Positions 53,733 to 62,850 of a DNA stretch of 64,000 bases are shown here, in pieces. Below the pieces are notes generated by a model. That model did not search any database. It saw only the letters and a program-made list of their open reading frames with translations, and was not told the DNA's origin. Every line of letters begins with the position of its first letter. The first letter of the stretch is position 1. Source of the DNA: Thioclava atlantica (lineage in GTDB: Bacteria; Pseudomonadota; Alphaproteobacteria; Rhodobacterales; Rhodobacteraceae); NCBI RefSeq assembly GCF_000737065.1, contig NZ_AQRC01000001.1:372001-436000 (forward strand), read 5' to 3'. The translations under genes and the position numbers were made by a program.

Positions 53733-54355
53733 CCCTGCAGAACCGGGTTCTGCCCACGGGAGAGATCGTGGCGGAACCCTTTCGCGGGACCCTGATGGGC
53801 AATCGCGGCTGTCTTCACGATGCGGCGCGGAGATTGGGCCGCGCCCGCTGGAGGCACCGCAACTGGATCACCTGCCGTCTGTCCTTCAAGGGGCGCAGGC
53901 GCACGCTGATGGTGCCGGGTCGCTATACCGAGCTGTTCTTCCTCGACGAGGCGACGGCGCTTGCGGTCGGGCATCGCCCTTGCGCCGAGTGCCGGCGCGG
54001 GGATTACCTGCGCTTCCGGGCTGCTTGGGAGCATGCCTTCGGAGACCGGCCGAGCGCGGCGGAACTTGACCGGACACTCCATGCCGACCGGCTGGACGGC
54101 GTGACCGGGGGCGGCCAGCGTCGCCATGAAGTCTCGGCCCGGGATCTGCCCGACGGCGCGATGGCCTTGATCGAGGGACGCCCCATGCTGGTCTGGGCGG
54201 GGGCGCTTCGTCCTTGGCATCGCGACGGATATCGGGCAGCCTTGGCGTTGCCGCGCGGCGCGATCACCGTGCTCACCCCGGCGGCGACGCTTGCCGTCCT
54301 GCGTGCGGGCTACAGCCCCATCCCCCATCCTTCGCTGGAGAATTCGGCCCCATGA
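53729..54355 (+). CDS. Unrecognised protein coupled to prfC
   Basis: A 208-residue protein starting at GTG 53729, overlapping the prfC stop (GTGA). It contains RGTLMGNRGCLHDAARRLGR, GRYTELFFLDEATALAVGHR and then PCAECRRGDYLRFRAAWEHA. The Cys-x2-Cys and nearby Arg/His suggest a small metal site, possibly nucleic-acid-related. Similar unnamed proteins occur widely in alphaproteobacteria as I recall. Its stop overlaps the next start (ATGA). Confidence 0.8.
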   Translation: MTLQNRVLPTGEIVAEPFRGTLMGNRGCLHDAARRLGRARWRHRNWITCRLSFKGRRRTLMVPGRYTELFFLDEATALAVGHRPCAECRRGDYLRFRAAWEHAFGDRPSAAELDRTLHADRLDGVTGGGQRRHEVSARDLPDGAMALIEGRPMLVWAGALRPWHRDGYRAALALPRGAITVLTPAATLAVLRAGYSPIPHPSLENSAP

Positions 54356-54819
54356 CCACGCCCCTCCCCCCCGAGCTCGTCTCCGTCCTGTGCAACGAGG
54401 CCAATGCGCCCGAGGATGTGCGCACGGTGGAGGCGCTGGTGGCGCTCTGGCTGGCCGACAATGCGCAGGAACCCGAAGGGGAGGATTTCCCCTGGTCGGT
54501 GCTCTGCGTTTATGAGTTGCGCGAATATCCCGAGGAGCTTTGGGCCTTCATCCGCAAGGCGCTGGCCGGGGCCGAGACGGTCTGGCAGGTGGTGATGCTG
54601 GCCGCGGGGCCGCTCGAGGATCTGATCGCCGATCACGGCGCCGATTTCATCGACCGGATCGAGCGCGAGGCACGCCATTCCGCGCGCTTCCGCTTCGCGC
54701 TGACCGGCGTGTGGCCGCAGGACGAGGGCGACACAGCGCTCTGGGCACGCATCGAGAAGGCGCGGGCGCTCGCGATGGATAGCGGCATCGACATGGGCGG
54801 CCCGCTTCCCTCGCGGTGA
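54352..54819 (+). CDS. DUF6869-like protein of unknown function
   Basis: A 155-residue acidic protein (MTTPLPPELVSVLCNEANAP) with EGEDFPWSVLCVYELREYPE and AAGPLEDLIADHGADFIDRI, which fits the DUF6869 pattern as I recall it; the assignment is tentative. Cotranscribed with prfC and the preceding gene by overlaps. No catalytic motif seen. Confidence 0.75.
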   Translation: MTTPLPPELVSVLCNEANAPEDVRTVEALVALWLADNAQEPEGEDFPWSVLCVYELREYPEELWAFIRKALAGAETVWQVVMLAAGPLEDLIADHGADFIDRIEREARHSARFRFALTGVWPQDEGDTALWARIEKARALAMDSGIDMGGPLPSR

Positions 54820-54880
54820 ACCGATCCCCGAAGAACGTCTCCGCCATGTATCCAAGGAAGGGTGAGGGGCCGCGGCCTCG

Positions 54881-54922
54881 CTTCACCTAGACCGAAATAC
54901 CCCCCGCGGAGCGGTCCCGGCC
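54881..54922 (-). repeat. Short relative of the dispersed repeat, copy 7
   Basis: CTTCACCTAGACCGAAATAC followed by CCCCCGCGGAGCGG lies between the convergent DUF6869-like and ErpA-like genes, in the same orientation and arrangement as the copies at 36720 and 59974. Confidence 0.6.
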
Positions 54923-54934
54923 CGTCCGGGGCGC

Positions 54935-55264
54935 TTACATCGAGAACGAGACGCCGCAACCGCAGGAGCTGGTGGCGTTCGGGTTCTCCACCACGAAACG
55001 CGCGCCGATCAGTTCCTCGGTGAAGTCGATCACCGCGTTTTCGAGGAAGGGCAGGGAGACCGGGTCGATCAACACCTTCTGGCCCGCCCCTTCGAGAACG
55101 ATGTCGTCGCTCGCGGGCGTATCCTCGAGCTTGATGTCATATTGAAAACCCGAGCAGCCACCGCCCTCGACCGCCACCCGCAGCGCCTGCGGCGGCGTAC
55201 GCTCGGCATTGATCTCGGCGAGGCGGGCGAAAGCGCGTTCGGTCACTTTCGGGGGCAATTGCAT
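54935..55264 (-). CDS. Iron-sulfur cluster carrier (ErpA/IscA family)
   Basis: A 109-residue A-type carrier with the three cysteines Cys37 (GGGCSGF), Cys101 and Cys103 (SSCGCGVSF). It delivers Fe-S clusters to target enzymes. ATG 55264 is chosen because AAAGGTGG lies just upstream. It is divergent from dgt, with 92 bases between. Whether it is closer to ErpA or IscA is not settled. Confidence 0.92.
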   Translation of the reverse strand: MQLPPKVTERAFARLAEINAERTPPQALRVAVEGGGCSGFQYDIKLEDTPASDDIVLEGAGQKVLIDPVSLPFLENAVIDFTEELIGARFVVENPNATSSCGCGVSFSM

Positions 55265-55356
55265 CGGATCCACCTTTCATCCCCTCGCGGGGCCTGTAAT
55301 TCCGTCTTATCCGAGATATAGGAGGGGCACGGCGCGCCGACAAGACGAGGTTTTCT

Positions 55357-56568
55357 GTGCTCAAACCCTATGCCTGCCAGCCCGGCGAGAGCCGCGGGCG
55401 GCTTCATCCCGAAAGCATGTCCACCTTCCGCTCGCCGTTCCAGCGCGACCGGGACCGGATCATCCATTCCTCGGCCTTTCGCCGGCTCAAGCACAAGACG
55501 CAGGTCTTCGTCGAACACGAGGGCGATTACTACCGCACGCGGCTGACGCACACGATCGAGGTGGCGCAGGTGGCGCGCACGATCGCGGGCGCGCTCGGGC
55601 TCAATACCGATCTCGCCGAGGCCGTGGCGCTCGCCCATGATCTCGGCCACCCGCCCTTCGGCCATACCGGCGAGGATGCGCTGGCCGAGCTGATGGCGCC
55701 ATACGGCGGTTTCGATCACAACGCCCAGGCGCTGCGGATCGTGACCAAGCTCGAGAAGCATTACGCAGGCTTCGACGGGCTCAACCTGACATGGGAGACG
55801 CTCGAGGGGATCGCCAAGCATAACGGGCCCGCGATCTCGGATACGGGCGGGTCGCATTCCTTCCCGACGCGCGACCAGCTTCCCTATGCGCTGGCCGAGG
55901 TCGATGCCGAGTGGGATCTGGAGCTCGAGACCAATGCCAGCGCCGAGGCGCAGGTGGCGGCGGTGGCCGATGACGTGGCCTACAATCACCATGACCTTCA
56001 CGACGGCCTGCGCGCGGGGCTCTTCACCGAGGATGACCTGTGCGAGCTGCCGATGATCGGCGAGTGTTTCGCCGAGGTGGACCGGCTGCATCCGGGGCTG
56101 GACCCGACGCGCCGCCAGCACGAGGCCCTGCGACGGGTCTTCGGCGTGATGGTCGAGGACGTGATCCATGTGGCGGAGAACCGGTTGACCTCGCTCGGGC
56201 CGCAATCCGTCGATGACATCCGCCAGATGGACGGGCCGATCATCCGCTTCTCGAAACCGCTCTACCAGAACCTCAAGGTGCTCAAGCAGTTCCTGTTCCA
56301 GCGCATGTATCGTGCGCCCTCGGTGGTGGTCGAGCGCAAGCGGGTGACCGCGATGGTCAACGCGCTCTTCCCGCTGTTCATGGAACGCCCCGAGCTTCTG
56401 CCCGAGGAATGGCAGGACGAGGTGTCGAAGGCCCGGATCGCGGGCGGCGACCGCACCCGGCCCGAGGCGAAGGAGGCGCTCGCACGGGTCGTGCTTGATT
56501 ACGTCGCGGGAATGACCGACCGTTTCGCGATCCAGGAATACGATCGGCTGATCGGCCGGACCGTCTGA
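55357..56568 (+). CDS. dgt: dGTP triphosphohydrolase-like protein
   Basis: A 403-residue HD-domain nucleotidase that splits dNTPs to nucleoside and triphosphate. HD metal residues are in RTRLTHTIEVAQVART and ALAHDLGHPPFGHTGE, with DDVAYNHHDLHD later. FRSPFQRDRDRIIHSSAFRRL is the type-2 family signature. The GTG start at 55357 follows GAGG. Confidence 0.94.
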   Translation: MLKPYACQPGESRGRLHPESMSTFRSPFQRDRDRIIHSSAFRRLKHKTQVFVEHEGDYYRTRLTHTIEVAQVARTIAGALGLNTDLAEAVALAHDLGHPPFGHTGEDALAELMAPYGGFDHNAQALRIVTKLEKHYAGFDGLNLTWETLEGIAKHNGPAISDTGGSHSFPTRDQLPYALAEVDAEWDLELETNASAEAQVAAVADDVAYNHHDLHDGLRAGLFTEDDLCELPMIGECFAEVDRLHPGLDPTRRQHEALRRVFGVMVEDVIHVAENRLTSLGPQSVDDIRQMDGPIIRFSKPLYQNLKVLKQFLFQRMYRAPSVVVERKRVTAMVNALFPLFMERPELLPEEWQDEVSKARIAGGDRTRPEAKEALARVVLDYVAGMTDRFAIQEYDRLIGRTV

Positions 56569-56628
56569 GGGAACAAGTCCGGCCCTCTTGCCGTTGTCCC
56601 CGGTGGACAACGAACAGGAGGGAAGCCG

Positions 56629-57051
56629 ATGATCCGCAAGCACGCATCCGCCCATTGGGAAGGACCGATCAAGGACGGCAAGGGCACGATTTCGACGGAG
56701 AGCGGGGCGCTCGAGGATCAGCCCTACGGCTTCGCCACCCGCTTCGAGGGCAAGCCGGGCTCGAACCCCGAAGAGCTGATCGGCGCCGCCCACGCCGCCT
56801 GTTTCTCGATGGCGCTCTCGCTCGGGCTCGAACAGGCCGGCATCAGCGACATCGTCATCGACACCAAGGCCGAAGTCTCGCTCGACAAGGAGGGCGAGGG
56901 GTTCGCGGTCAAGAAATCCGCGCTGGCGACGCATGTCTCGGGCACCGGCGACGAAGCAGCGATCCGCAAGGCGGCGGAAGAGGCCAAGGCGGGCTGCCCG
57001 ATCTCGAAACTGCTCGATTGCGAGATCACGCTCGAGCTGACGATCAACTGA
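56629..57051 (+). CDS. OsmC-family peroxidase
   Basis: A 140-residue protein with the two redox cysteines Cys58 (AAHAACFSMAL) and Cys123 (AKAGCPISKLL). These enzymes reduce organic hydroperoxides. KHASAHWEGPIKDGKGTIST is typical of OsmC rather than Ohr. AGGAGGGAA precedes the ATG. Confidence 0.93.
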   Translation: MIRKHASAHWEGPIKDGKGTISTESGALEDQPYGFATRFEGKPGSNPEELIGAAHAACFSMALSLGLEQAGISDIVIDTKAEVSLDKEGEGFAVKKSALATHVSGTGDEAAIRKAAEEAKAGCPISKLLDCEITLELTIN

Positions 57052-57068
57052 GACAGAAAAACACGCGG

Positions 57069-57095
57069 AAAGGCGCCCTGCGGGGCGCTTTTTCT
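57069..57095 (+). terminator. Intrinsic terminator of the osmC-like gene
   Basis: AAAGGCGCCC-TGCG-GGGCGCTTTTT forms a strong stem ending in five T, 18 bases after the stop. Confidence 0.92.
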
Positions 57096-57197
57096 TTGCG
57101 CCACCGCATTTCCCTGCAAGGGCTATCCTGGCCCGAGGCCTTGTCTCCCGGCCCGCCTTGACGCTACACCCGTCCCAGACCCAAGCCGGAGCCGAGC

Positions 57198-57977
57198 ATG
57201 AAAATCGCCAGTTTCAACATCAACGGCATCAAGGCCCGCCATCAGGCGCTGGTCGACTGGCTCAAGGAGGCCGAGCCCGAGGTGGTGCTCCTGCAGGAGA
57301 TCAAGTCGGTCGACGAGGCTTTCCCGCGCGAGCTGTTCGAAGAGCTCGGATATCAGGTCGAGACCCACGGCCAGAAGGGCTTCAACGGCGTCGCGATCCT
57401 CTCGAAACTGCCGCTCGAGGATGTCACCCGGGGCCTGCCCGGCGATGACGAGGACGAGCAGGCGCGCTGGATCGAGGCAACGGTGGTGGGCGAACGCGCG
57501 GTGCGCCTGTGCGGGCTCTACCTGCCCAATGGCAACCCCGCGCCGGGGCCGAAATACGACTACAAGCTCGCCTGGATGGAGCGGATGAAGACCCGTGCCG
57601 AAGCGCTTCTCGCGACCGAGGAGCCGGTCGTGATGGCGGGCGATTACAACATCATCCCGCAGGACGAGGATGCCGCGAAACCGGAAGCCTGGCGCGACGA
57701 CGCACTCGCCTTGCCGCAAAGCCGCGAAGCGTTCCGCCGGATCCTCAATCTCGGCTTCACCGAGGCCTTCCGCGCCCGCGTGCAGGGACCGGGCCATTAT
57801 TCCTTCTGGGATTACCAGGCGGGGGCCTGGCAGCGGAACAACGGGATCCGGATCGACCATCTGCTGCTCTCGCCGCAGGCGGCGGACCTGTTGCGCGAGG
57901 TCGGGATCGACAAGGAGATCCGCGGCCGCGAGAAACCCTCCGATCACGTCCCGGTCTGGATCGACCTCGCCGCCTGA
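57198..57977 (+). CDS. xth: Exodeoxyribonuclease III
   Basis: A 259-residue AP endonuclease of the EEP fold. Active-site segments: FNINGIKARH (Asn7), LLQEIKSVDEAFP (Glu34), YLPNGN, GDYNIIPQDED (Asp/Asn pair) and KPSDHVPVWIDL (Asp-His). It cuts DNA at abasic sites and trims 3' ends in base excision repair. Its own transcript seems to start after the preceding terminator. Confidence 0.95.
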   Translation: MKIASFNINGIKARHQALVDWLKEAEPEVVLLQEIKSVDEAFPRELFEELGYQVETHGQKGFNGVAILSKLPLEDVTRGLPGDDEDEQARWIEATVVGERAVRLCGLYLPNGNPAPGPKYDYKLAWMERMKTRAEALLATEEPVVMAGDYNIIPQDEDAAKPEAWRDDALALPQSREAFRRILNLGFTEAFRARVQGPGHYSFWDYQAGAWQRNNGIRIDHLLLSPQAADLLREVGIDKEIRGREKPSDHVPVWIDLAA

Positions 57978-58045
57978 GCGCCCGCGTCTCGCGGCTTGCA
58001 TCCTCCCGCGCGCCGACGCAGCATCGCCGGCAAGGAGGAGACATC

Positions 58046-58612
58046 ATGCAAGATCAGATCAGCCGGCACACGGTGCCCGCGCTCGAAGACATGCCCGAGG
58101 ATATCCGCGCCCGGATCGAGGCGGTTCAGGAAAAGGCGGGCTTCATCCCCAATATCTTTCTCGCGCTGGCGCATCGACCCGACGAATTCCGCGCCTTCTT
58201 CGCCTATCACGACGCGCTGATGGAGCGGCCCGGCAACCTCACCGTGGCCGAACGCGAGATGATCGTGGTGGCCACCTCGGCCGCGAACGAGTGCCAGTAT
58301 TGCGTGATCGCGCATGGGGCGATCCTGCGGATCCGCGCCAAGAATCCGCTGATCGCCGATCAGGTCGCGGTGAATTACCGCAAGGCCCCGATCACTCCGC
58401 GCCAGCGCGCGATGCTCGATTTCGCGATGAAGGTGGCGTTGCGCGCGCAGGAGGTGGAAGAGAGTGATTACGAGGAGTTGCGCGCTCATGGCTTCAGCGA
58501 GGACGATATCTGGGATATCGGCGCGATCGCGGCCTTCTTCGCGCTGTCGAACCGGCTGGTGAACATGGCCGCGATCCCGCCCAATGCGGAATTCTACGCG
58601 ATGGGGCGCTGA
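58046..58612 (+). CDS. AhpD-like peroxidase-related protein
   Basis: A 188-residue carboxymuconolactone-decarboxylase-fold protein. The CxxC redox motif is ECQYCVIAHG (Cys83, Cys86, His90), as in AhpD-type alkylhydroperoxidases; FIPNIFLALAHRPDEFRAFF is the usual N-terminal part of the peroxidase-related enzyme family. The AAGGAGGAG site is eight bases before the ATG. Confidence 0.9.
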   Translation: MQDQISRHTVPALEDMPEDIRARIEAVQEKAGFIPNIFLALAHRPDEFRAFFAYHDALMERPGNLTVAEREMIVVATSAANECQYCVIAHGAILRIRAKNPLIADQVAVNYRKAPITPRQRAMLDFAMKVALRAQEVEESDYEELRAHGFSEDDIWDIGAIAAFFALSNRLVNMAAIPPNAEFYAMGR

Positions 58613-58634
58613 GCCGGATACAAGAAAGGCAGAG

Positions 58635-59972
58635 ATGGGCGAGACACTGATCCGGGGCGCCGAGGTCGTCGTCACGATGGACGGGGCGCGGCGCGAACTC
58701 AAAGGCGCGGACCTGCTGCTCCGCGACGGTCGGATCGCGGCGATGGGGCCGGGGCTGGACTGCGCGGGCGAGGTGATCGAGGCGCAGGGCTGCGTCGTCA
58801 CGCCCGGTCTGGTGAATACCCATCACCATCTCTACCAGACGCTCACCCGCGCCGTGCCGGGGGGGCAGGATGCGCTTCTCTTCGGCTGGCTGCAGACGCT
58901 CTACCCGATCTGGGCGCGCATGGGCCCGGAGGACCTCCGAGTCTCGGCGCTGGTGGGACTGGCAGAACTCGCGCTGAGCGGCTGCACGCTGAGCTCGGAT
59001 CACCTCTATCTCTACCCGAACGGCGCGCGGCTCGAGGACACGATCCACGCCGCGTCCGAGCTGGGACTTCGCTTTCATCCCACCCGCGGCGCGATGTCGA
59101 TCGGCGAGAGCGCGGGAGGCCTGCCGCCCGACAGTCTCGTCGAGCGCGAAGACGCGATCCTCGAGGACTGCATCCGGGTGATCGACGCGTTCCACGATCC
59201 GGCGGAAGGGTCGATGTGCCGGGTCGGCGTCGCGCCCTGTTCGCCCTTCTCGGTCTCGCGCGAATTGATGCGCGACGCAGCGCTTCTGGCGCGCGACAAG
59301 GGGGTGATGCTGCACACCCATCTGGCGGAGAACGATGAGGATATCGCCTATTCGCTCGCGCAATTCGGCTGCCGCCCGGGGCAATATGCAGAAGACCTGG
59401 GCTGGACGGGCGAGGATGTCTGGCACGCGCATTGCGTGAAGCTGGACCGCGCCGAGATCGACCTTTTCGCCTCCACCCGCACCGGCGTCGCCCATTGTCC
59501 CTGCTCGAATTGCCGCCTCGGATCGGGGATCGCCCCGGTGCGCGCGATGCGCGATGCGGGCGTGAAGGTTGCGCTCGGGGTCGATGGCTCGGCCAGCAAT
59601 GATGCGGGGTCCCTGATCGGCGAGGCACGCATGGCGATGCTGCTGCAAAGGGTGCGGAACGGCGCGGATGCGATGGCCGCGCGCGAGGCGCTGGAGATCG
59701 CCACGCTGGGCGGTGCGCAGGTGCTGGGGCGGCCCGATTGCGGCTCGCTCGAGCCGGGAAAGCGCGCCGATCTGGCGATCTGGGATGTGTCGGGGCTCGA
59801 GGCGGCGGGCGCCTGGGATCCGGTCGCGGCGCTCGTCCTGTGCGGCCCGCCGAAGGCAAAGCACCTCTTCGTGGAAGGGCGGCAGGTGGTGCGCGACGGG
59901 CAGATCGCCACGATCGACCTGCCACGCGTGATCGAGACCCAATCCCGCCTCGCGGCCAAGCTGATGGGCTGA
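58635..59972 (+). CDS. 8-oxoguanine deaminase (amidohydrolase)
   Basis: A 445-residue zinc amidohydrolase. Metal residues: NTHHHLYQTLTRA (about 63-75), HTHLAENDED, HAHCVKLDRAE and GVDGSASNDAG. The NTHHHLYQTLTR start is specific to the 8-oxoguanine deaminase type (Pseudomonas PA0142 group). It turns damaged guanine into uric acid. It follows the AhpD-like gene by 22 bases and faces guanine deaminase on the other strand. Confidence 0.88.
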   Translation: MGETLIRGAEVVVTMDGARRELKGADLLLRDGRIAAMGPGLDCAGEVIEAQGCVVTPGLVNTHHHLYQTLTRAVPGGQDALLFGWLQTLYPIWARMGPEDLRVSALVGLAELALSGCTLSSDHLYLYPNGARLEDTIHAASELGLRFHPTRGAMSIGESAGGLPPDSLVEREDAILEDCIRVIDAFHDPAEGSMCRVGVAPCSPFSVSRELMRDAALLARDKGVMLHTHLAENDEDIAYSLAQFGCRPGQYAEDLGWTGEDVWHAHCVKLDRAEIDLFASTRTGVAHCPCSNCRLGSGIAPVRAMRDAGVKVALGVDGSASNDAGSLIGEARMAMLLQRVRNGADAMAAREALEIATLGGAQVLGRPDCGSLEPGKRADLAIWDVSGLEAAGAWDPVAALVLCGPPKAKHLFVEGRQVVRDGQIATIDLPRVIETQSRLAAKLMG

Positions 59973-59973
59973 T

Positions 59974-60030
59974 CTTCACCTTGAGGGAAATACCCCACGG
60001 GGGTCCGGGGGTGTGAAACCCCCGGGGGGC
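59974..60030 (-). repeat. Short relative of the dispersed repeat, copy 8, with hairpin
   Basis: CTTCACCTTGAGGGAAATAC followed by CCCACGGGGG, then CCGGGGG-TGTGAAA-CCCCCGG at 60005-60025. It sits between the convergent 8-oxoguanine and guanine deaminase genes, where the hairpin should stop transcription from either side. Confidence 0.65.
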
Positions 60031-60034
60031 GGGA

Positions 60035-61318
60035 TCACAGCGCGCGCGCTCCGCCGATCCAGACACCCGCGATCGCCCGGTCATCGCCCATCATGATCGT
60101 CGGGAAGACGGCTTCCCAGATATCTTCGGCGCGCTCGGCGCGCTGCGTGATGGCCGGGGTCGAGGCGAGATCGACGGCGATGAAGTCGGCTTCCATGCCG
60201 GGGGCGAGCGCGCCGATCCGCTCCTCCATCCGCATCGCGCGGGCCGAGCCCTGCGTCGCGAGCCACCACAGCTGCGCGGGGTGAAGCGGCTGGTGGGTCA
60301 GTTGCCCCACCTCATAGGCCGCGGCCATCGTGCGCAGCATCGAGAAGCTCGACCCGCCGCCGGTATCGGTCGCAAGCCCGATCCGCTGGCGCTCGCCCAG
60401 CCGTTTGGGCCAGTCGAACAGCCCCGAGCCGATGAAGCTGTTCGAGGTCGGGCAATGGATCAGCGCCGCGCCGGTCTCGGCGATCCGCTCGGCCTCGCGC
60501 GGCTCGAGATGGATCGCGTGCCCGTAGAGCGCGTTCGGTCCGAGCAGCCCGTAGGTCTCGTAGGTGTCGAGATAGTCGCGCGCGGCGGGATAGAGCTCGC
60601 GCACCCAGGCCACCTCGTCCACCTGTTCGCTCAGATGGGTCTGCATCAGGCAGTCGGGATGCTCGCTCCAGAGCGCGCCGAGCGCGGCGAGCTGGTCGGC
60701 CGAGGAGGTCGGCGAGAAGCGCGGCGTGATCACGTAGGAAAGCCGGTCCACCCCGTGCCAGCGCTCGAGCAGCGCCTTCGACTGCTCATAGGCGCTGCGC
60801 GGCGTGTCGCGCAGACCGTCGGGGGCGTTGCGGTCCATGCAGGTCTTGCCTGCCGCGACGCGCATCCCGCGCGCCTTCGCGGCGGAGAAGAAGGCGTCGA
60901 CGCTGCCGGGATGGATCGTGCAGTAGCTGCACATCGAACTCGTGCCGTTCGCCAAGGCGAGGTCAAGATAGCGATCGGCGATCTCGGACGCCTGGGCGGG
61001 ATCGGCGAAGGAGATCTCCTCGGGGAAGGTGTAATGGTTGAGCCAGTCGATGAGCCGCTTGCCCCAGCTCGCGATGATCGCGGTCTGCGGGTAATGGACA
61101 TGGGCGTCGACGAAACCGGGCGAGAGCAGGTGATCGCCGTGATCGGTGATGTCGGCCTGCGGATGAGCCGCGCGCAGCTTGTCGGCCTCGTCCACCGCCA
61201 CGATCATCCCATCCGCGACCGCGATCGCACCCCGGCGCCGATGAACGACCGCCGCGGGGCCTTCCACGAAGGGATCGCCGCGATATTCGAGTGTCTGCCC
61301 CAGATGCAGCGCGACCAT
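60035..61318 (-). CDS. guaD: Guanine deaminase
   Basis: A 427-residue zinc amidohydrolase that turns guanine into xanthine. The zinc residues are in FVDAHVHYPQTAI, MQTHLSEQVDEV, GHAIHLEPRE and LATDTGGGSSFS, and substrate-binding CPTSNSFIGSGLF is a guanine deaminase signature. Divergent from mgtE with 146 bases between, and convergent with the 8-oxoguanine deaminase gene. Confidence 0.95.
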   Translation of the reverse strand: MVALHLGQTLEYRGDPFVEGPAAVVHRRRGAIAVADGMIVAVDEADKLRAAHPQADITDHGDHLLSPGFVDAHVHYPQTAIIASWGKRLIDWLNHYTFPEEISFADPAQASEIADRYLDLALANGTSSMCSYCTIHPGSVDAFFSAAKARGMRVAAGKTCMDRNAPDGLRDTPRSAYEQSKALLERWHGVDRLSYVITPRFSPTSSADQLAALGALWSEHPDCLMQTHLSEQVDEVAWVRELYPAARDYLDTYETYGLLGPNALYGHAIHLEPREAERIAETGAALIHCPTSNSFIGSGLFDWPKRLGERQRIGLATDTGGGSSFSMLRTMAAAYEVGQLTHQPLHPAQLWWLATQGSARAMRMEERIGALAPGMEADFIAVDLASTPAITQRAERAEDIWEAVFPTIMMGDDRAIAGVWIGGARAL

Positions 61319-61464
61319 GCTCTTTCTCCTGTCCGAAACGTCATGCTAGGGCGCGGCGATGTGAAGGTAAATCTCTGCCGTCACGTACATGTTTTTTCGC
61401 CCCCGCCCCCTGTCCCTCGCGGTGAATTCGGATATGGTTCAAGCGCGATCGGAATGAGGGCGAC

Positions 61465-62850
61465 ATGGCCGAAGCACAAGCCGAAGAGACGGAACGCGAA
61501 GAAGAGGATTACCGGCTCGACGGCGAGTTGGTCGAGGCGATTCTCGATGCCACGGAGCAGGAGGATGCCGCGCGGCTGAGCGAATTGCTCGAGCCGCTGC
61601 ACGCGGCCGATATCGCCGACCTTCTCGAACAGATTTCGGGCCATGAGCGGCGCGCGATCCTGCGGCTCTGGGGCCGCGAGATCGACGGCGAGATCCTGAC
61701 CGAGATCGACGAGGGGATCCGCGAGGAAGTGCTCGCGAGCCTGCCGCCGGACGTGCTTGCCGACGCGGTGCGCGAACTCGATTCCGATGACGTCGTCGAC
61801 CTGATCGAGGATCTCGAGGAGCCGCAGCAGGAGGCGATCCTCGACGCGCTCGACGAACCCGACAGGGTCGCGGTCGAGAAGTCGCTCGCCTATCCCGAAT
61901 ACTCCGCCGGCCGCCTGATGCAGCGCGAGGTCGTGACCGCGCCCGAGCACTGGACGGTGGGCGAGACGATCGACTTCCTGCGCAAGGCCGAATGGCTGCC
62001 GGACCAGTTCTATCACGTCACCCTCGTCGATCCCGGCCACCACCCGATCGGAAACGTGACGCTGGGCCGGATCCTCTCGGCGCCGCGTGCCTCGAAACTG
62101 GTCGATATCTGCGAGGACGAATTCCGCACCATCTCGGCCTATCAGGACGAGGGCGACGTGGCCTATGCGTTCAACCAGTATCACCTGATCTCGGCGCCCG
62201 TCGTGGACGAGGATGACCGGCTGGTCGGCGTCATCACCATCGACGATGCGATGTCGGTGCTCGACGAGGAGCACGAGGAGGACATCCTGCGCCTCGCCGG
62301 CGTGGGCGAGGAATCCTCGATCTCCGATACCGTGCTCGAAACCGTCCGTCAGCGCCTGCCCTGGCTTTTCGTCAACCTGCTCACCGCAATTCTCGCCTCG
62401 GCGGTGATCGCGGTCTTCGAGGGCACGATCCAGAAGCTCGTCGCGCTCGCGGTCCTGATGCCGATCGTGGCCTCGATGGGCGGCAATGCGGGAACGCAGA
62501 CGCTGACCGTCGCGGTGCGCGCACTCGCCACCAAGAACCTCACGGAGAGCAACGTCTGGCGCGTCGTGCGGCGCGAGGTGATCGTGGGGATGCTCAACGG
62601 GCTCGCCTTCGCGGTGGTGATGGGGGTCGTCGCGTCCTTCTGGTTCAGCGGGGCGCAGCTGGGCGTGGTGATCGCGCTCGCGATGCTGATCAACCTCTCG
62701 GTCGCGGCCTTCGCGGGGATCCTCGTGCCGCTCACGCTCGAGAAGGTGGGGGCGGACCCGGCCCTGGCCTCGGGCACCTTCGTCACGACGGTGACCGACG
62801 TGGTCGGTTTCTTCTCCTTCCTCGGGCTCGCGTCGCTGATCCTGCTATGA
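61465..62850 (+). CDS. mgtE: Magnesium transporter MgtE
   Basis: A 461-residue Mg2+ channel. The acidic N domain (about 20-135), two CBS domains (about 140-270, with VDEDDRLVGVITIDDAM) and five C-terminal transmembrane helices are in the normal order. The pore signature is PIVASMGGNAGTQTLTVAVR, and the last helix has TTVTDVVGFFSFLGLA. Mg2+ binding to the acidic domain closes the pore. The ATG follows GAGGGCGAC. Its stop overlaps the next gene start (ATGA). Confidence 0.96.
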   Translation: MAEAQAEETEREEEDYRLDGELVEAILDATEQEDAARLSELLEPLHAADIADLLEQISGHERRAILRLWGREIDGEILTEIDEGIREEVLASLPPDVLADAVRELDSDDVVDLIEDLEEPQQEAILDALDEPDRVAVEKSLAYPEYSAGRLMQREVVTAPEHWTVGETIDFLRKAEWLPDQFYHVTLVDPGHHPIGNVTLGRILSAPRASKLVDICEDEFRTISAYQDEGDVAYAFNQYHLISAPVVDEDDRLVGVITIDDAMSVLDEEHEEDILRLAGVGEESSISDTVLETVRQRLPWLFVNLLTAILASAVIAVFEGTIQKLVALAVLMPIVASMGGNAGTQTLTVAVRALATKNLTESNVWRVVRREVIVGMLNGLAFAVVMGVVASFWFSGAQLGVVIALAMLINLSVAAFAGILVPLTLEKVGADPALASGTFVTTVTDVVGFFSFLGLASLILL

